Source of the DNA: Ricinus communis
Taxonomy: Eukaryota; Streptophyta; Magnoliopsida; Malpighiales; Euphorbiaceae
Assembly: GCF_019578655.1 (NCBI RefSeq)
Contig: NC_063257.1
Span: 4,216,001-4,280,000, forward strand
Direction of reading: 5' to 3'
DNA length: 64,000 nt
In this document: one piece after another, positions 51,101-63,696 of the stretch
Numbering within the stretch: the stretch's first letter is position 1
How the letters are laid out: each line of letters opens with the position of its first letter
Made by a program: the position numbers and the translations under genes
Notes under the pieces: model-generated
Seen by the model: only the letters and a program-made list of their open reading frames with translations
Databases searched by the model: none
Told to the model about the DNA's origin: nothing

Positions 51101-53648
51101 ATTAAATTTGAATGCAGTTAAATTAAAATTACTAAGAAAGTGATTTATTATCCATAAATGTCTTATTCAATATAATCTTAAATTGATTTTAAATTTAATT
51201 ATGTTAAAAATAAAAACAGTACTTTCTGTGAAATAAAAAAAAATAATTTCATTTAAATTTTGCAAAAGAATAATTCTAAGAAATATATATTTAATTATTA
51301 TTAAGGAAGTGACTAATTTTAGAAGTCAAGGTGAGGAGAATTTTCTTAATTAAAGATATATTTCTACTTAAATATATAAAATAATTAATATTAATTTTTA
51401 AATTTTATAGAAAATATAATTTTTTCTTAAGAAGTCGAGCTATGTACTAGATATTTTTATTTTTTAATTTCTAAAAGTATTTTTAATTTTTTTTTACTTC
51501 CTTATGTAATATCCTTTAAAAAATTAGAATATTTATACCAAAGTCCGAAAAAGTCGATGGTTTACCTGTATAAGTTATACACCAACCGATATTATTATTT
51601 CTATTATAAATATTTAAATATCAATAATTAAATTAGTTTTTTATTATAATAATATATAATTAAATTACTAATAAATTAAGTATGTATATTTTTTGAAATC
51701 TTTGAGTATGCATATTTTAATAATATTAATATTAATATTAATATTATTATTTATTATTTTTAATACATACAATGAGTTGACATACTGTGGGTTGGATATA
51801 TTTTAAGTTAATTTTTTAGTATTTTTGATCGTTGATAGATAAAAAATATTAATAGAATCAATATATTTTTATATAATAAAAATATATTGCAATATTTATG
51901 CTTTATTTAATTTAATTAAATTTCAGATTTTTATTTTGTTAAAATACATCATTTTTGGTTTTTCCTAAAATATAGTAGTTTTTCTTTTCTTTTGAATTCG
52001 AAAATTTTATTAAATAATTTTGTGGCATAAAATAAAGACTACATGCAAAACATGTATAATAAATTTCAAATTAGTTGTTACAAACACCGTGTAATTTCAT
52101 CCGTTCAAATTCTATTAAAATCATTATCCCCACACTGACCCACAAAAAACCCTTAATTAAATTGTTATATGCATTCTAATTTTGGATAGTGTCTTTTCTT
52201 TAAACAATTTTAATAGGTTATAATTAATTATAATAAGTTATTTAATAGAATAAAATAAAATTAATTTTTAATGTATAATTAAATTTTAGGTTATTATTTT
52301 TATTAAGTACATTGCCTTTTATTTTGAAAAAAAAAATAGAAATGAACTTTAAAATCTGAAACATTTTAATATCGATAAAATTGATATTTATTAACTCCAT
52401 ACTGGTAATTATATTCGATCATCGATCTTTTATTTTATAAAATAAAAAGATTGGAGATTTAGAAAATGTAAATGGAAGAAATGTATATAATATTTTTACT
52501 AAAAATTGATTTTAAATCTTTAATAAGAGCTTCAGTTTAATAATAAAAGTATTTAGCTAATAACTCCCCATTATGTAATTTACCGGCATTAAATTAAAAA
52601 AGAAAAAATACAAATCCAAACAAACAAAGAAAATCATCAATTCAAGTACAAATCCACGCAGCTGTGGTGAAGTTCTTATCGACAAAAAATCGATTTTTTG
52701 AGAAATATTAATTTTCACTCAATGACTTTATCTTTATCATCTTAATTTTTTTGTATAAAATTAAGCACAAAAAAAACGTCGAGTAAGAATAAAAAATGTA
52801 AAGGCAAATTTCCCAAATATAAAATTAGAAAAAAAGATTAATGCGAACTTGTTAGTGAAGTTTCGTCTCTGATGGGTGAACCTCTTCAATTAGTTTAATC
52901 TGAAACTTATTTATTAAGACCATAAGGTAGGTTTTAATTTAGTGATAGACTGATATTATGCACACCACTGAAATTCAACTGAATTATTATCTGATTATTT
53001 AACATGGTATGTGATTAATAAAATGATCAAATGAATTTTGTACATGGCCCACAGATTGAAAGGTTTGGGAGAGAGAGAGGGAGGATTTGGTAGGACCAAG
53101 AGAGAAGAGTTGATGATGAGGAGTGGTGGTCCTCATGGAGAGTGATGGAGCTTAGGTGCATAATGAGTGGTTTCTCAAAAGAAATGAAAGGAAAGAGGTT
53201 GGGTTAGTTGGCACTGAGAAAAATGAGTGTGTAACAGCAAAGAGAGAGAGGTCTGTTAGAATAGTTGGCAAGTGTGTCGGTAATTTTTTTTTTTATTATT
53301 TTCAAAAGAGCAAAGCAAAGAAAAATAAAATTAAATAAAATTAAAGAAAAAAGAGTATTATAATGTCCAAGAAGCAAGCAAGGAAAGAGAGAGTGAGCAA
53401 TCTTGGGCTTGAAGAGAAGAACCTCTCCAATCTGCTATGAGATAATAAATATTTAATGAAAAAGAAAAGAATTGTTAAAAAGTGTTCAGTTCATCATTTT
53501 TTTTAAGAAATTTTTTTAAAGAGAAAGAAAAATAAATTACAAGGAGTGTAAAGTGATTAGGTTCTGTAATAATTTAGCAAGCAAGAGCAGTTGGGCAGTA
53601 GTTAGTGTGTCTTTTAAAATCATACATTACACCTGTTAGCTTGAGCAG

Positions 53649-54782
53649 GTAAGCCAAGTCTCTCTCACTCTCTCTCTCTCTCTCTCTGTGCATGTTTTTC
53701 CCTCTTCTTTATGTTTTCTCTCTAGGTTCATAGGGTCTTTTTTAAACATTGTCTGTGTGATTAATAATAAAAAGTTGGAATTTGATGCTTGCTTTACTAT
53801 TTGTGGAAGTACCCAATTGGTGAATTTGATTTTTTTTCTTTGTCAAATTTAAGCAAGCATTTGATGCTCTTTGAAGGTACCATCAAACACCCATTTTAGG
53901 GAACTGTGAATGAAACTCTGTTTCATTTCAGTTCTTGCATAATTCAAGTAGAATTTGATGCTTTTTTGACCTTTTTTTGGAAAACCCATCTGAGAATATC
54001 TCAAAAGGGCTCTCTGTAACTTCCCTTTTCTTGGAGGGGTTGTTGGGTCTTTGATTCAAAACTTGAACAACTAGTCATTTCTTTGTAAGGACATCTAAAG
54101 ACACCATTTTTGTTCCTAATTCCATATTCATTGCTTAAAGTCTGAGCCTTTGCGGTCTTCCTCCTCAATTAGGTGGTAAATGAAGAGATTCAGGTCTGCT
54201 AATATCTGTACATTGATGTTTTAAAATGAGTGGAGCTGCTTTCAGGTTCAAGCAAAAGTGAAAAGGGAATCTGCTTTCTTTCCTTTTGTAAGGGTCTTGT
54301 GAGCTGTTAGTTGGCTAATGCCATTCTTTGTCCATGTCTACTTTATGCTCTGAAAGGTTCACTTTCTTGTCTGTAGGAAGCATTTTTCAATTTCTCCATT
54401 GAATATTATTAGAGTAGACTTGATCCTAGTGATTTTTGAAAGATGAGGTAAATAGATGATGCTGGGTTAGATTTTATGCTTGATGCATTGGATTTTCTCT
54501 TTTTCACTTTGTGTCTTATGGGATGCTACAATGAGGTGTTTCTTTTACTTTAGCACCCTCTCAGTTCTATAAAGCTGCCAAAGATTACTTGTTCCTTGTT
54601 GAGTCCTGCAAGATATCACCAGCTAATTTTGGTCAAACTCACTTTGCCTTTAAATTTTATAGTTCCTTCTGTCTTTTTATCTATATTTAGTCCTGGTCTT
54701 GGCTAACTGCTGGGTTGGGGTTTCCACAAATTCAGATATAGGCCTGTCCCTTAGGATTTGGGAATTAATCTTTTGAATCTAG
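53649..54782 (+). other. Probable 5' UTR intron of the bHLH74 gene
   Basis: GAGCAG|gtaagc at 53643-53654 is a strong donor just after a purine-rich stretch, and gaatctag|AAAATGG at 54775-54789 is an acceptor three bases before the start codon. The sequence between has many stops and ATGs and a (CT)n tract at about 53659-53686. A leader intron here is an inference; without it the mRNA would carry over 1.1 kb of ATG-filled leader. Confidence 0.45.
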
Positions 54783-54785
54783 AAA

Positions 54786-56719
54786 ATGGGTACTAGTGAA
54801 GATAATAATGAAGGCATGGCATTTCAAAGTGGAGGAGAAAGTGTTATGAATTGTCAATCTTCAGGAATGAGTGCAAATCCTTTCTTTCCTCCTGCTTGGG
54901 ATCCAGTTGTTTCACTAAATCAGCATGAGAATTTTGGAGCTTCAATGGTGTCTCAAAGTGAATTTACCAATTCTCATTACGCTATTGTGATGGAAAACCA
55001 GGGAATCAATAGCTCATCCCATCTTGTCCACTACCAATCTGATTCAAGTTACGTTGAGCTGGTGCCAAAGTTTCCTTCATATGGAAGTGGGAGCTTTTCA
55101 GAAATGGTTAGCTCCTTTGGTCTCACTGATTGTGGCCAGATTTCCAATTCTGGGTGCCATCCAAATTATACTTCGAACAGCGCGGCTAACAATGAAAGAA
55201 CTATAACAAATAGCGCACTATCTCAAGAGGATCACCAATTATCAGAAGAGCCCGTAGTAGGAGTTTCGCCTGATGGAAAAAGAAGAAAAAGGTTGGCTGA
55301 GCCCAGTTCTCCTTTTGATCCAAATAAGGTAATTTGCATTATGTCACAAATAATATGGACTAGGCAGTTTAAGGATTTTGCAGTCCTTTGATTGTGTGCA
55401 ACTTTTTTGTCTTCCAATTATTGTGTTATCAATTGTAGAATGCTGAAGAGATGCATAAAGATCCTTCTGGAAACAGCTCTGATATTCCAAAAGAACAGGA
55501 TGAAAAGAAATCAAGAACTGAACAAAATACTGCTGCTAATTTGCGAGGTAAACAGGCAGCTAAACAAGCTAAAGAAAATTCTCACAGCGGAGAAGCTCCC
55601 AAAGAGAATTACATTCATGTGAGGGCCAGAAGGGGTCAAGCTACCAATAGCCACAGCCTTGCTGAAAGGGTATATTCTTATTAATATGTGTCAACTATAA
55701 GAACATTGTATTGTTCATCCATATGTTGAAGACTGTACGTCCTTTTGTAGGTGAGAAGAGAAAAGATCAGTGAGCGGATGAGATTGCTGCAAGAACTTGT
55801 TCCAGGATGCAATAAGGTACTTAGCAAAAAGTCTAGCTTTTCTAATGAATCACTTCTCCTTAAAGAAAAATGAAAAGGAGATGCTGATAATTGTCACTAA
55901 TGTGTTTTAGATTACTGGAAAAGCAGTAATGCTAGATGAAATCATCAACTATGTTCAATCATTGCAACAGCAGGTCGAGGTATGCTATTCTATTTTTATC
56001 TCATCTGCGCTGAATTGCAATATCTACATGTATATTACATTCTTGCTATATCATAAGTTTGCTTGTGTCAGTGAATTCTATGCATATGCCAATAGAAGTA
56101 ATGGCCAATAATTCAGTGGAGTAATACTTGCTTCTGGTTGCAGTTTTTATCAATGAAACTTGCCACTGTGAATCCAGAGCTGAACATTGATATTGAGAGA
56201 ATTCTGTCAAAAGATGTAAGCCAACAAGGTTCATACAGTGGAAGAGTTTTGATTTCTCTTATTCTATTGTGTTTCTCTGAATGGTACATGTTTTGTTTAT
56301 TCTAGATCCTTCATTCAAGAGGTGGCAATGCTGCAATCATGGGATTGAGTCCTGGGATCAATGCTCACCCTTATTCACATGGAATATTTCCACCAAACAT
56401 ACCAGTTATTCCAAATACAAATCCACAATTTCCTCCTATGCCTCATGTGAGTAGATGATCTTCATATGGGCGCCACTCTCATCTTTTGGTCTTGGAAAAC
56501 TTGCACTCACTTTTCATCTTTGTAGTTGCAGACTGTATTAGAGAACGATCTTCAAAACCTTTTCCAAATGGGATTTGATTCCGGTTCTGCTATAGACAGT
56601 TTGGGACCAAATGGTATTCACAGAGCATACTTTTCAACCTCAATCCAAGCTCATCTTTGCTTTTCTCTAATCTTCAAACACTTCTATTTTTGACAGGGCG
56701 CCTGAAACCGGAGCTCTAA
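54786..56719 (+). CDS. bHLH74: bHLH transcription factor, bHLH74 type
   Basis: Nuclear G-box-type DNA-binding factor of the plant bHLH subgroup that includes CIB and bHLH49/74/77. Eight exons: 54786-55328, 55439-55669, 55751-55816, 55911-55979, 56144-56215, 56306-56446, 56526-56613 and 56697-56719, all GT..AG, giving 410 residues. A basic KRRKR at 165-169 may be a nuclear signal. The basic region (about 241-262, [20 protein letters not shown]) has the H253-E257-R261 triad for E/G-box binding. The helix-loop-helix runs to about residue 303 ([20 protein letters not shown], then [16 protein letters not shown]). The N-terminal PFF..WDPVV motif and the C-terminal GRLKPEL end fit the bHLH74 branch. 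The intron pattern, with very short exons through the HLH, is usual for this family. The exact orthologue is inferred from the ends. Confidence 0.93.
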
Positions 56720-59380
56720 TATCTGGAACAGACAAAATGCTCTAATTTCTCCTAACAAAGATCATTTCAAGTCGATTTGCACATTACAGTTATTTAGGGA
56801 AAACAGAAGCTATTTGGTTGTATAGGTTGCAGCACCTAACTTCTTGTTCTTCGAATTTTTAGCAGAAGAAAGGTTACTTGTTAGAATCACACACATGTAT
56901 ATTTTTAGACAAGAAAGGAAACTTTGATTGGTTAAGTTCAGTTCTTTTTTTTTATCTTTTTAATTTCTTAAGCAACTGGCATTGTGAATCTTAGAGGAAA
57001 TTATGAATGAAGCTCTTTTTTTTCTTCTCAGGAGATACAACCAGATACTGTCTTGTGAGGACATTAAGCTACAAACTAATCTCTCCAATTAATTCCCACA
57101 TCTTCATTTATTTTATAGGCAATTTCTTAATGAATATCCCATCACTTGAAAAATCAATTGATGAGGTGACTGTTGGGAAATCTTTGCATAGACCATGATT
57201 TGTGATAAATCACTTCGTATCGACTGTGGTAGTGTAAGACATGGAGATGGTTCATCATGGACCCGGCCTAGGGAACATTTTTTTGGTTTTGTTCAAGGAT
57301 ATAATAATGCTACATTCACAATTATGTATATTGCTCTAATGCTTTTAGTTCTTTTCTGATTTGGCTTATATACTTCATCTTAACAAGTTCTTTAATCGTG
57401 CTCAGTAAAATTTGTTATAGAGAGTATACTAGAAATTAGAATTTTAAGAATCTTTTTTAATTCGTTCTCCTTTCTAAAATATTTTAATTTAATTTTTAAA
57501 TGAGAAAATATAACTTTTGAAAATATTTTTTTTTACTTTTTTATTTTTTAATTTTCTTTAAAACTAAAATTTTCTTTTCTTATACATATTTTTTTCTTTA
57601 TTAAAAAATTAAATATGGAGCGAAATAATAAATGTTGTTAGAACACATAAATCTTTCAAATTAAGTTAAAATAAAAAGTTAATTTTTTATTATTTAATAG
57701 GAAAGTACATAGAAAATATTGTTCGAGCATATATTAGTATGAAATAATTAAAATATATGTCAATCATTTAGAGTCTATAATAGGTAAATCAATAACATCC
57801 AAGATTTTAGAAGTGGTTCTATAAGAAAAGCGTACACTAAAATTAGAATAAAATATCTAGATAAAAACAGCTTTTGACAAGTTTTCCGGATCGTAGGATT
57901 TTAGAATATAAGAGCGTAGGAATGAATCGAATTTTATATTAAAATCATGTAGGTAATTATTAATAGCACGTATAAAAAGTTGAAACTAATTATATAAGTA
58001 TTTTTTTGTAATTTAGTTAAATAGTCAAAAAAATTTCAAAATCAACAACGTTAATTGGAGATTAAATAAATTCTAAAAAGTTTTTAAATTCGCCAACGGA
58101 GTAAAATTATGAAGCTTAAAAGGTCAAAACTAGCAATTCGTCATGGTATTATACAAAATCAACTAAAATTTTATTTAATTTCCCCTGTACATAACATTAG
58201 AATATATTACTTTTCTTTTATATACTAATTAAAGAGCTGTAGATGAAAAAAATATAATGTAAGTTTGATTTTCTAAACGGGATTAAAAAAATTGTAATGA
58301 TATTTGTAAATAACTTTTCTTTTTTATATTGAAAATAATTAGATTTTCACATGAAAACAGGAAAAGAAAATCATAAATATTGTGTTGGAATTGGTATATT
58401 ATATACGCACACTATTATCATTTTATTTGACTATAAATTAAATATAACATGTTTATCTATAATATCATCAAAGTTTATTGCCATCCATTTTAGGCAGATT
58501 AGAATTAATTAAAATTTGAGATATTGGAATTAATTGAATGAGTTAAGAATTGAGTAATATTCTATGCAAATATTAGACTTTACGAGACTATTTTATTTAT
58601 TTATTTACTTTTTAGTCATTTAGGGTTATAAACCGCTATAAAAGAATTATAATTATCAATTGATTTATGCATGTTTTTTACGGAGAGCAACTATCGTAAT
58701 AATTAATTGATGAATCTGAATAACTTTATTTTCCAATGGAAATGAACGATTTTTAAAATAAGCAAGAAGAAAAAGATAATATTATATTTCTTGATGCATA
58801 TATTAAGATTAATTACTTCGTTCATAGAAAATGTAAGGAGTTTATATTGCATAGTTCATCTCCATTTTCTCATAACATGATCAAATAAATTATATTTTAA
58901 CTATAAAAGATAATAGACAAATTAAATTTAAATGGAAACTTAAGAGTTAGATTTCAACACATGTTATATATAATTATAATTTGTGACATATTTATTTACT
59001 CTAAATTGTAATTTATTTTATTAATTTAAATTAAAAGTATTAATAGTAAACAAAGTTTTCAAACTTGATTAATTAAGGTTCTAACATAAAACAAAATTAG
59101 CCAAATTCAATATTTAGTTAAGACGGAGAATTGCAAATCAGCCTATAAGGCTTCAGGAGAAAAGAAAAAAAAAAGAAGGCAGTTAGAGGAACAAAGCGAC
59201 GCCGTTTTTATTTTCCGTACTGAACGCTGTTGGAGTACATTTTAGATTTTCCTCGCGTATAATGGCCACTCACGCTTCGTTTGCCATGAACTCGACTCCC
59301 CTTTGATACAAATTACAAACACTCGCACTGGGAAGGCGGTGTGAAAGAAATAAAAATAAATATTAAAAACATAATTTTTA
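56720..59380. other. bHLH74 3' UTR, then AT-rich intergenic sequence
   Basis: About 56720-57000 is plausibly 3' UTR. From 57400 to 59130 the DNA is extremely AT-rich with no ORF of interest. The last 200 bases, with GACGCCGTTTTTATTTT at about 59199, look like a promoter for the J-protein gene. Confidence 0.55.
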
Positions 59381-59384
59381 GAGA

Positions 59385-59412
59385 AAAACCCTAATTATGG
59401 TTTTAGGGTTTT
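59385..59412 (+). promoter_or_regulatory. Inverted pair of telo-boxes before the J-protein gene
   Basis: AAAACCCTAA (59385-59394) and TTAGGGTTTT (59403-59412) form a perfect 10-bp inverted repeat with an 8-base loop, about 60-90 bases before the ATG. Each arm contains the telo-box AAACCCTAA, a known plant promoter element. It could act as DNA or as a leader hairpin. Confidence 0.6.
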
Positions 59413-59474
59413 GGATTACCAATTTCTCGATTGTTATTGTTGAGAATTAGTATCCAAATTTATCAATAACAAAT

Positions 59475-62400
59475 ATGGGAGGCGGCAATACTAATCGGGA
59501 TGACGACAATACTAATCGGAATAACGAGAATCCATGGCAATCGCCAAACAGACCGTATCAAGAGAAAAGAGCCGAGGATATGAAACTTTGGAGCGTATTA
59601 CTTCTCGGTCTAATTGGCGCCACCGCCACCACTTTTGCTGTTAGTTCTATGCCATTTCTTTTTTTTCCTTTTTTTTTTTATATATTTCTGAATCTGAATT
59701 TTGAATTATACTGTTGGACAACTGCGCTGTAATTTAGTTTATTTATTTTATCAATAGCTAAGTGAATGCGTTTATAAATCCTATTTTATGTATTTTTATA
59801 ATCCGACATGTAAATATTTTTTTTGGCTGATTATATGATAATGTTATTTGTAGTGTAAAATCGGTATGGCGTTATAAACTAAGTTAGACTCCTTAGGTAA
59901 TATTCCTTTATGTTAAATAAAAAAAAAATGGAACACTTAAGCTATAGCTAATGCATAAAATTGCTTCACCTCTTGTTTGGAAAGTCAGAAAATGCAGTGA
60001 TGCAATTCAATTGAATCCTGTTTAGTTAATTATCATGTTTGGAATGCTTAAGGTCGCTACACTTTAATTCTTCCAACCTAAGGAAATAGAAACAAAGAAT
60101 TTTAAGGCATTTTGATAGAATGAAATCATGGAAAACTGTCATGATTTTATCCCAATTTGCAAACAAAGCGTCAAAATTAGAGTTACTTGTTGGTTGGAAT
60201 AGTTCCATTTATAGACATCAGCTGATGGCTGTAACAATCAGGCAGGTTGGTCAGCTGCGAAGGACTGTTGATTGGTTCTATGCTCAGGTATACGATTCTT
60301 TTTCCTTAAATTTATTCTTGGTTTTAGCAGCTGTATAGATGGTCGAAATGTCAATCTGAAATCATCCAAGTTATCTTGCCATGAAAGGAAAGTATCATGT
60401 CAAGCCAAAGTTAGCTGGCAATAACACAGTTGGGGCTCATGATTATCAGTTTTGCATAACTTTATATTATTGGCATGTTTTACAATTTAGAAATAGTCTC
60501 ACACATAGCTCTGGTGTGATTTTAACAAAACTCCAGTGCAGTATTATAGAATAATTAGACAAACTATCTTATACATGTTGAGTTTGTGACATATATATTG
60601 AGGTTTTCATTCCGTCTTTAGTTTGATGTCTCACAAAGGAAAGTTCTGCGAGTATGTAGCAATTTGTGCACAGTTAATCATATTTGCAAATGCACCTTAC
60701 AGTTAACAAGGTCACAGTCATGTGGAAAAGGAAGAGCGGGCAGCTCTTTCAGGTCAACTTTTCAGGAGGAAGCATGGAAAAGATACAATCGTCGAATGCA
60801 AGAGGAATATGAGCAAGAAATGGAGAGAGTAGTGAGTTTTTCTCTTGATTTGTAAACTCTGCATTGTTTTTAGTGTGAAAGTTTGTAGAACTTACAAAAT
60901 CAATTATTTGCTGTTACTTGTTTGGTTTCTTTTATATCCCTGCTGACAATTTTGTACAGAATATGAATTTTCTATTTACTTACTTACTGGCTAGAAAATT
61001 AATTGATTGGTAAACCACTATTGTTTGTAGCTGTATTTTAAGGTCATTCCATTGATATCTATCTATCTTCCTTCCTTCCTCCCTCCCTCCTGTTATGTAT
61101 TCTTAGATGTGTGATTTAAGCAAAGCTTGAATCCTACTCATCCTGTGAGTTGATATTGATAGTGAGCAAATAGGTTGAACATTTCACCGCAAACTCTAGC
61201 ATGGATTTCTAGCAACTCAATTACTTTTGGTGAAACTGCATTAGATATTATAGGTTGATTTATGTGCTGCATGGTTGAAATGATTTCTGATTTTAATGCG
61301 GCGTTAGTCTCACCTTGTCTTACTTTTAGCTGCCTTGTGTGATCTGCTAACTTTCTCATAAAAATTCTTAGATGTGGCTAATAAACAATTGGCCTCCTGA
61401 AGGTCTTTCTACTGTCTCTTCATCACTGCACTGCATATTGGAGTTTTGTTGATCAGTCCCATGTATCACTATCTCGCTCTCTGCACCATGCTTAGTCATG
61501 AGACTAGCTTTGCCATTGTGCTTATGGTGCCTATCATCTTAACTTGCAATTTGAATGGTCTATGCTTGATTAGTTGCATGTTTCTTGACTGTGTATGACT
61601 GCAAAAATGATGCCAGACTATAATTCATAGGAACGTATAAGGCGCATGCAAAGTGTGTTTAACCGAGAGAGGAACAAGTACAAAAGAAGCTATGAGAGCT
61701 GGAGGGAAAATGGTCAAGGTCAATACCATCAGCATTTTCAGCGTGATGATTGGTATTGGAAGACTGATACATCATTCAGAGATCAGAAGACTGACTTTAG
61801 GACTCCAAGAGAGAGTACAAACTACCCATTATCATATCATTACTCAGTTTTGGGGCTTAACAGGTAATGCTAAGATTCTTCAACACCTGATTGCGTCCAT
61901 ATAAGCTGTGATACTAGCCTAGTTGGAATGTTACGAAGTTGTCTTGATAAAGTACTCATTTTAATGAGATCTATTAAAACATTATGAATTTTTTATGACA
62001 ATAGCATTTTTAGATCAATAGGGAAATGTTTGAATACCAATTTTTGTTGATCAGAGCAGGGACAGAATTTGTTTGAGTAATTTTGGGACAGAACATGTTG
62101 AGATTTTAACTTATCATCCCAAACATGCATTTAGAAGAGAAATGGGAAAGCGAGTAGAGACGTCATATTCTCCAATACTATCTCATTATTATGTAGGTAT
62201 GCCTTGCTAATAGAAGGACCATAATCTTCACAATCATATGAAAGTGATTATTTTTAAAAATAAATAATATTTTTCGCCATGGCATGATGTTGCTTTTTTT
62301 TTTGTCAGCTTTTTGTAACATCTATGGTGTTTTTCTGATCACGTGTTTTCAACTTCAATGCAACTTCAATGCCAAACGAACACTTTATCTGCTTAATGGA

Positions 62401-63696
62401 GCATTCCCTATGTTGAGCAAATATTGAATTGAGATTAAGTTGCTTTTCTTATAAGAGGTGATGAAAAAGTCAAATGGAGCTGAGAGTGTGGCTCAAACTT
62501 TGCTTGTTTTGATCATAAGTGAGTGGGAGGTTGCTGATACGGCCATCACAGTTACAGCCATATAGTCACCACAATAATATAGTAGAATTTTGTTTTATAG
62601 CCCCCATATATTCACAAATAATTCCTGACTTTACAGCAAATAGGATGTTCAGGCAGGCACAAAGTAAAGTTTTCTCAAACCATTAACATGCATTCAAGCA
62701 ATTATTCAGGAACTGTGATAGCAATTAGGTTTGACATCTTCACTTCTCTTTGTGTGCAACAGATCTAGAACAGCACCATATACAGAAGCTGAGATTAAGG
62801 TATTACTCATGCTCCATATGTTCTCTTCGACACTAATGTTAAGAACCAAGATCCATTTGACTGCTGATGTTTGTTATTACACGACCTCCCTCCTGAACAG
62901 CTATTGTTTTTTTGTTAATGATTGACCTTGTATAACTAATTGCCTGAATTTCTCTATAGTATTGACATGCTGTTTTATGCACTTGAGACCATACTTGTCT
63001 TATCCAGCAAATTAGAGGTGTTATCCCAAAGCCAAATTGAAGTTTGTGTGCTGATCTTTATCGATGTGTCTTTATGAAAATGCTGGATATCTGAGCACCT
63101 GATTAACAAAGAATTAGATCTGGAATTGTTGGGGAATAGGACATGTACAGCCATGTGGGAAGTGTTCTTTTAAAATGATTTGGAGAGTTGATGTGCATCT
63201 TGTAGATCTTGTCTATGTTCTTTTGATCAGACTTTTCCATGTTGAAAACTGTTGTGTTTTTGGAGTGATAATAATGCTTTAGGATTCTTATTAGTGAAGA
63301 AGAAAGAAGGGGTGGCTGGCTATTTTTTTAGGATCATACATTAGATTATGCAATTTAAATGGATCTCCTGATTCTATATATTTGCGAGTTGAGAATTTTT
63401 AAATCTTCATCATGCTGGTTTCAATGTCCCTTTCATACTTAAAGATTTTCTTTCATTCCTGCAGAATGCATTCAGGACCAAGGCAAAGGAGTTTCACCCA
63501 GATCAGAACCAAGATAATAAAGGTCAGATATCATTTTGGGTCAGCAGTTATAATGAATAAGTTGATGTCACTGCTATGAGATGATCACATAATGCCTTCT
63601 TATTCATGACTTGTTGCAGAGGTTGCTGAGGCAAAGTTCAAAGAGGTAATGATATCATATGAGGCCATCAAGCAAGAAAGAAAAAACATGAAATGA
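59475..63696 (+). CDS. Membrane-anchored J-domain (DnaJ type C) co-chaperone
   Basis: J proteins stimulate Hsp70 ATPase through an HPD motif. Seven exons: 59475-59639, 60246-60287, 60703-60831, 61631-61863, 62763-62799, 63465-63522 and 63620-63696, all GT..AG, giving 246 residues. An Asn/Asp/Arg-rich N-terminus is followed by one hydrophobic segment, about 38-56 (LWSVLLLGLIGATATTFAV). A charged helical stretch rich in Arg, Glu and Tyr follows, about 85-150. The J domain is C-terminal, about 180-242: YHYSVLGLNRS, AFRTKAKEFHPDQN with H213-P214-D215, and FKEVMISYEAIKQE. It lacks the Gly/Phe and zinc-finger regions, so it is type C. The membrane it sits in is not certain. The start is the first ATG after the telo-box leader. 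Confidence 0.91.

Larger units (their letters stand above)
41695..53640. other. Intergenic, no gene seen
   Basis: Mostly AT-rich. Contains (TA)n at 44355-44409 and an ATT/TAATAT tract at about 51719-51755. GC-richer blocks stand out at 43560-43815, 44030-44215 and 44640-45180. The longest ORFs (47145-47330, 47597-47785, 48754-48972) show no domain that I recognise. The last kilobase before bHLH74 is purine-rich and is probably its promoter. Confidence 0.55.

Noticed and set aside
53383..53400. Sequence resembling miR156 (GAAAGAGAGAGTGAGCA)
   Set aside because: Only partial match in a purine-rich low-complexity region and no complementary arm nearby to form a precursor.
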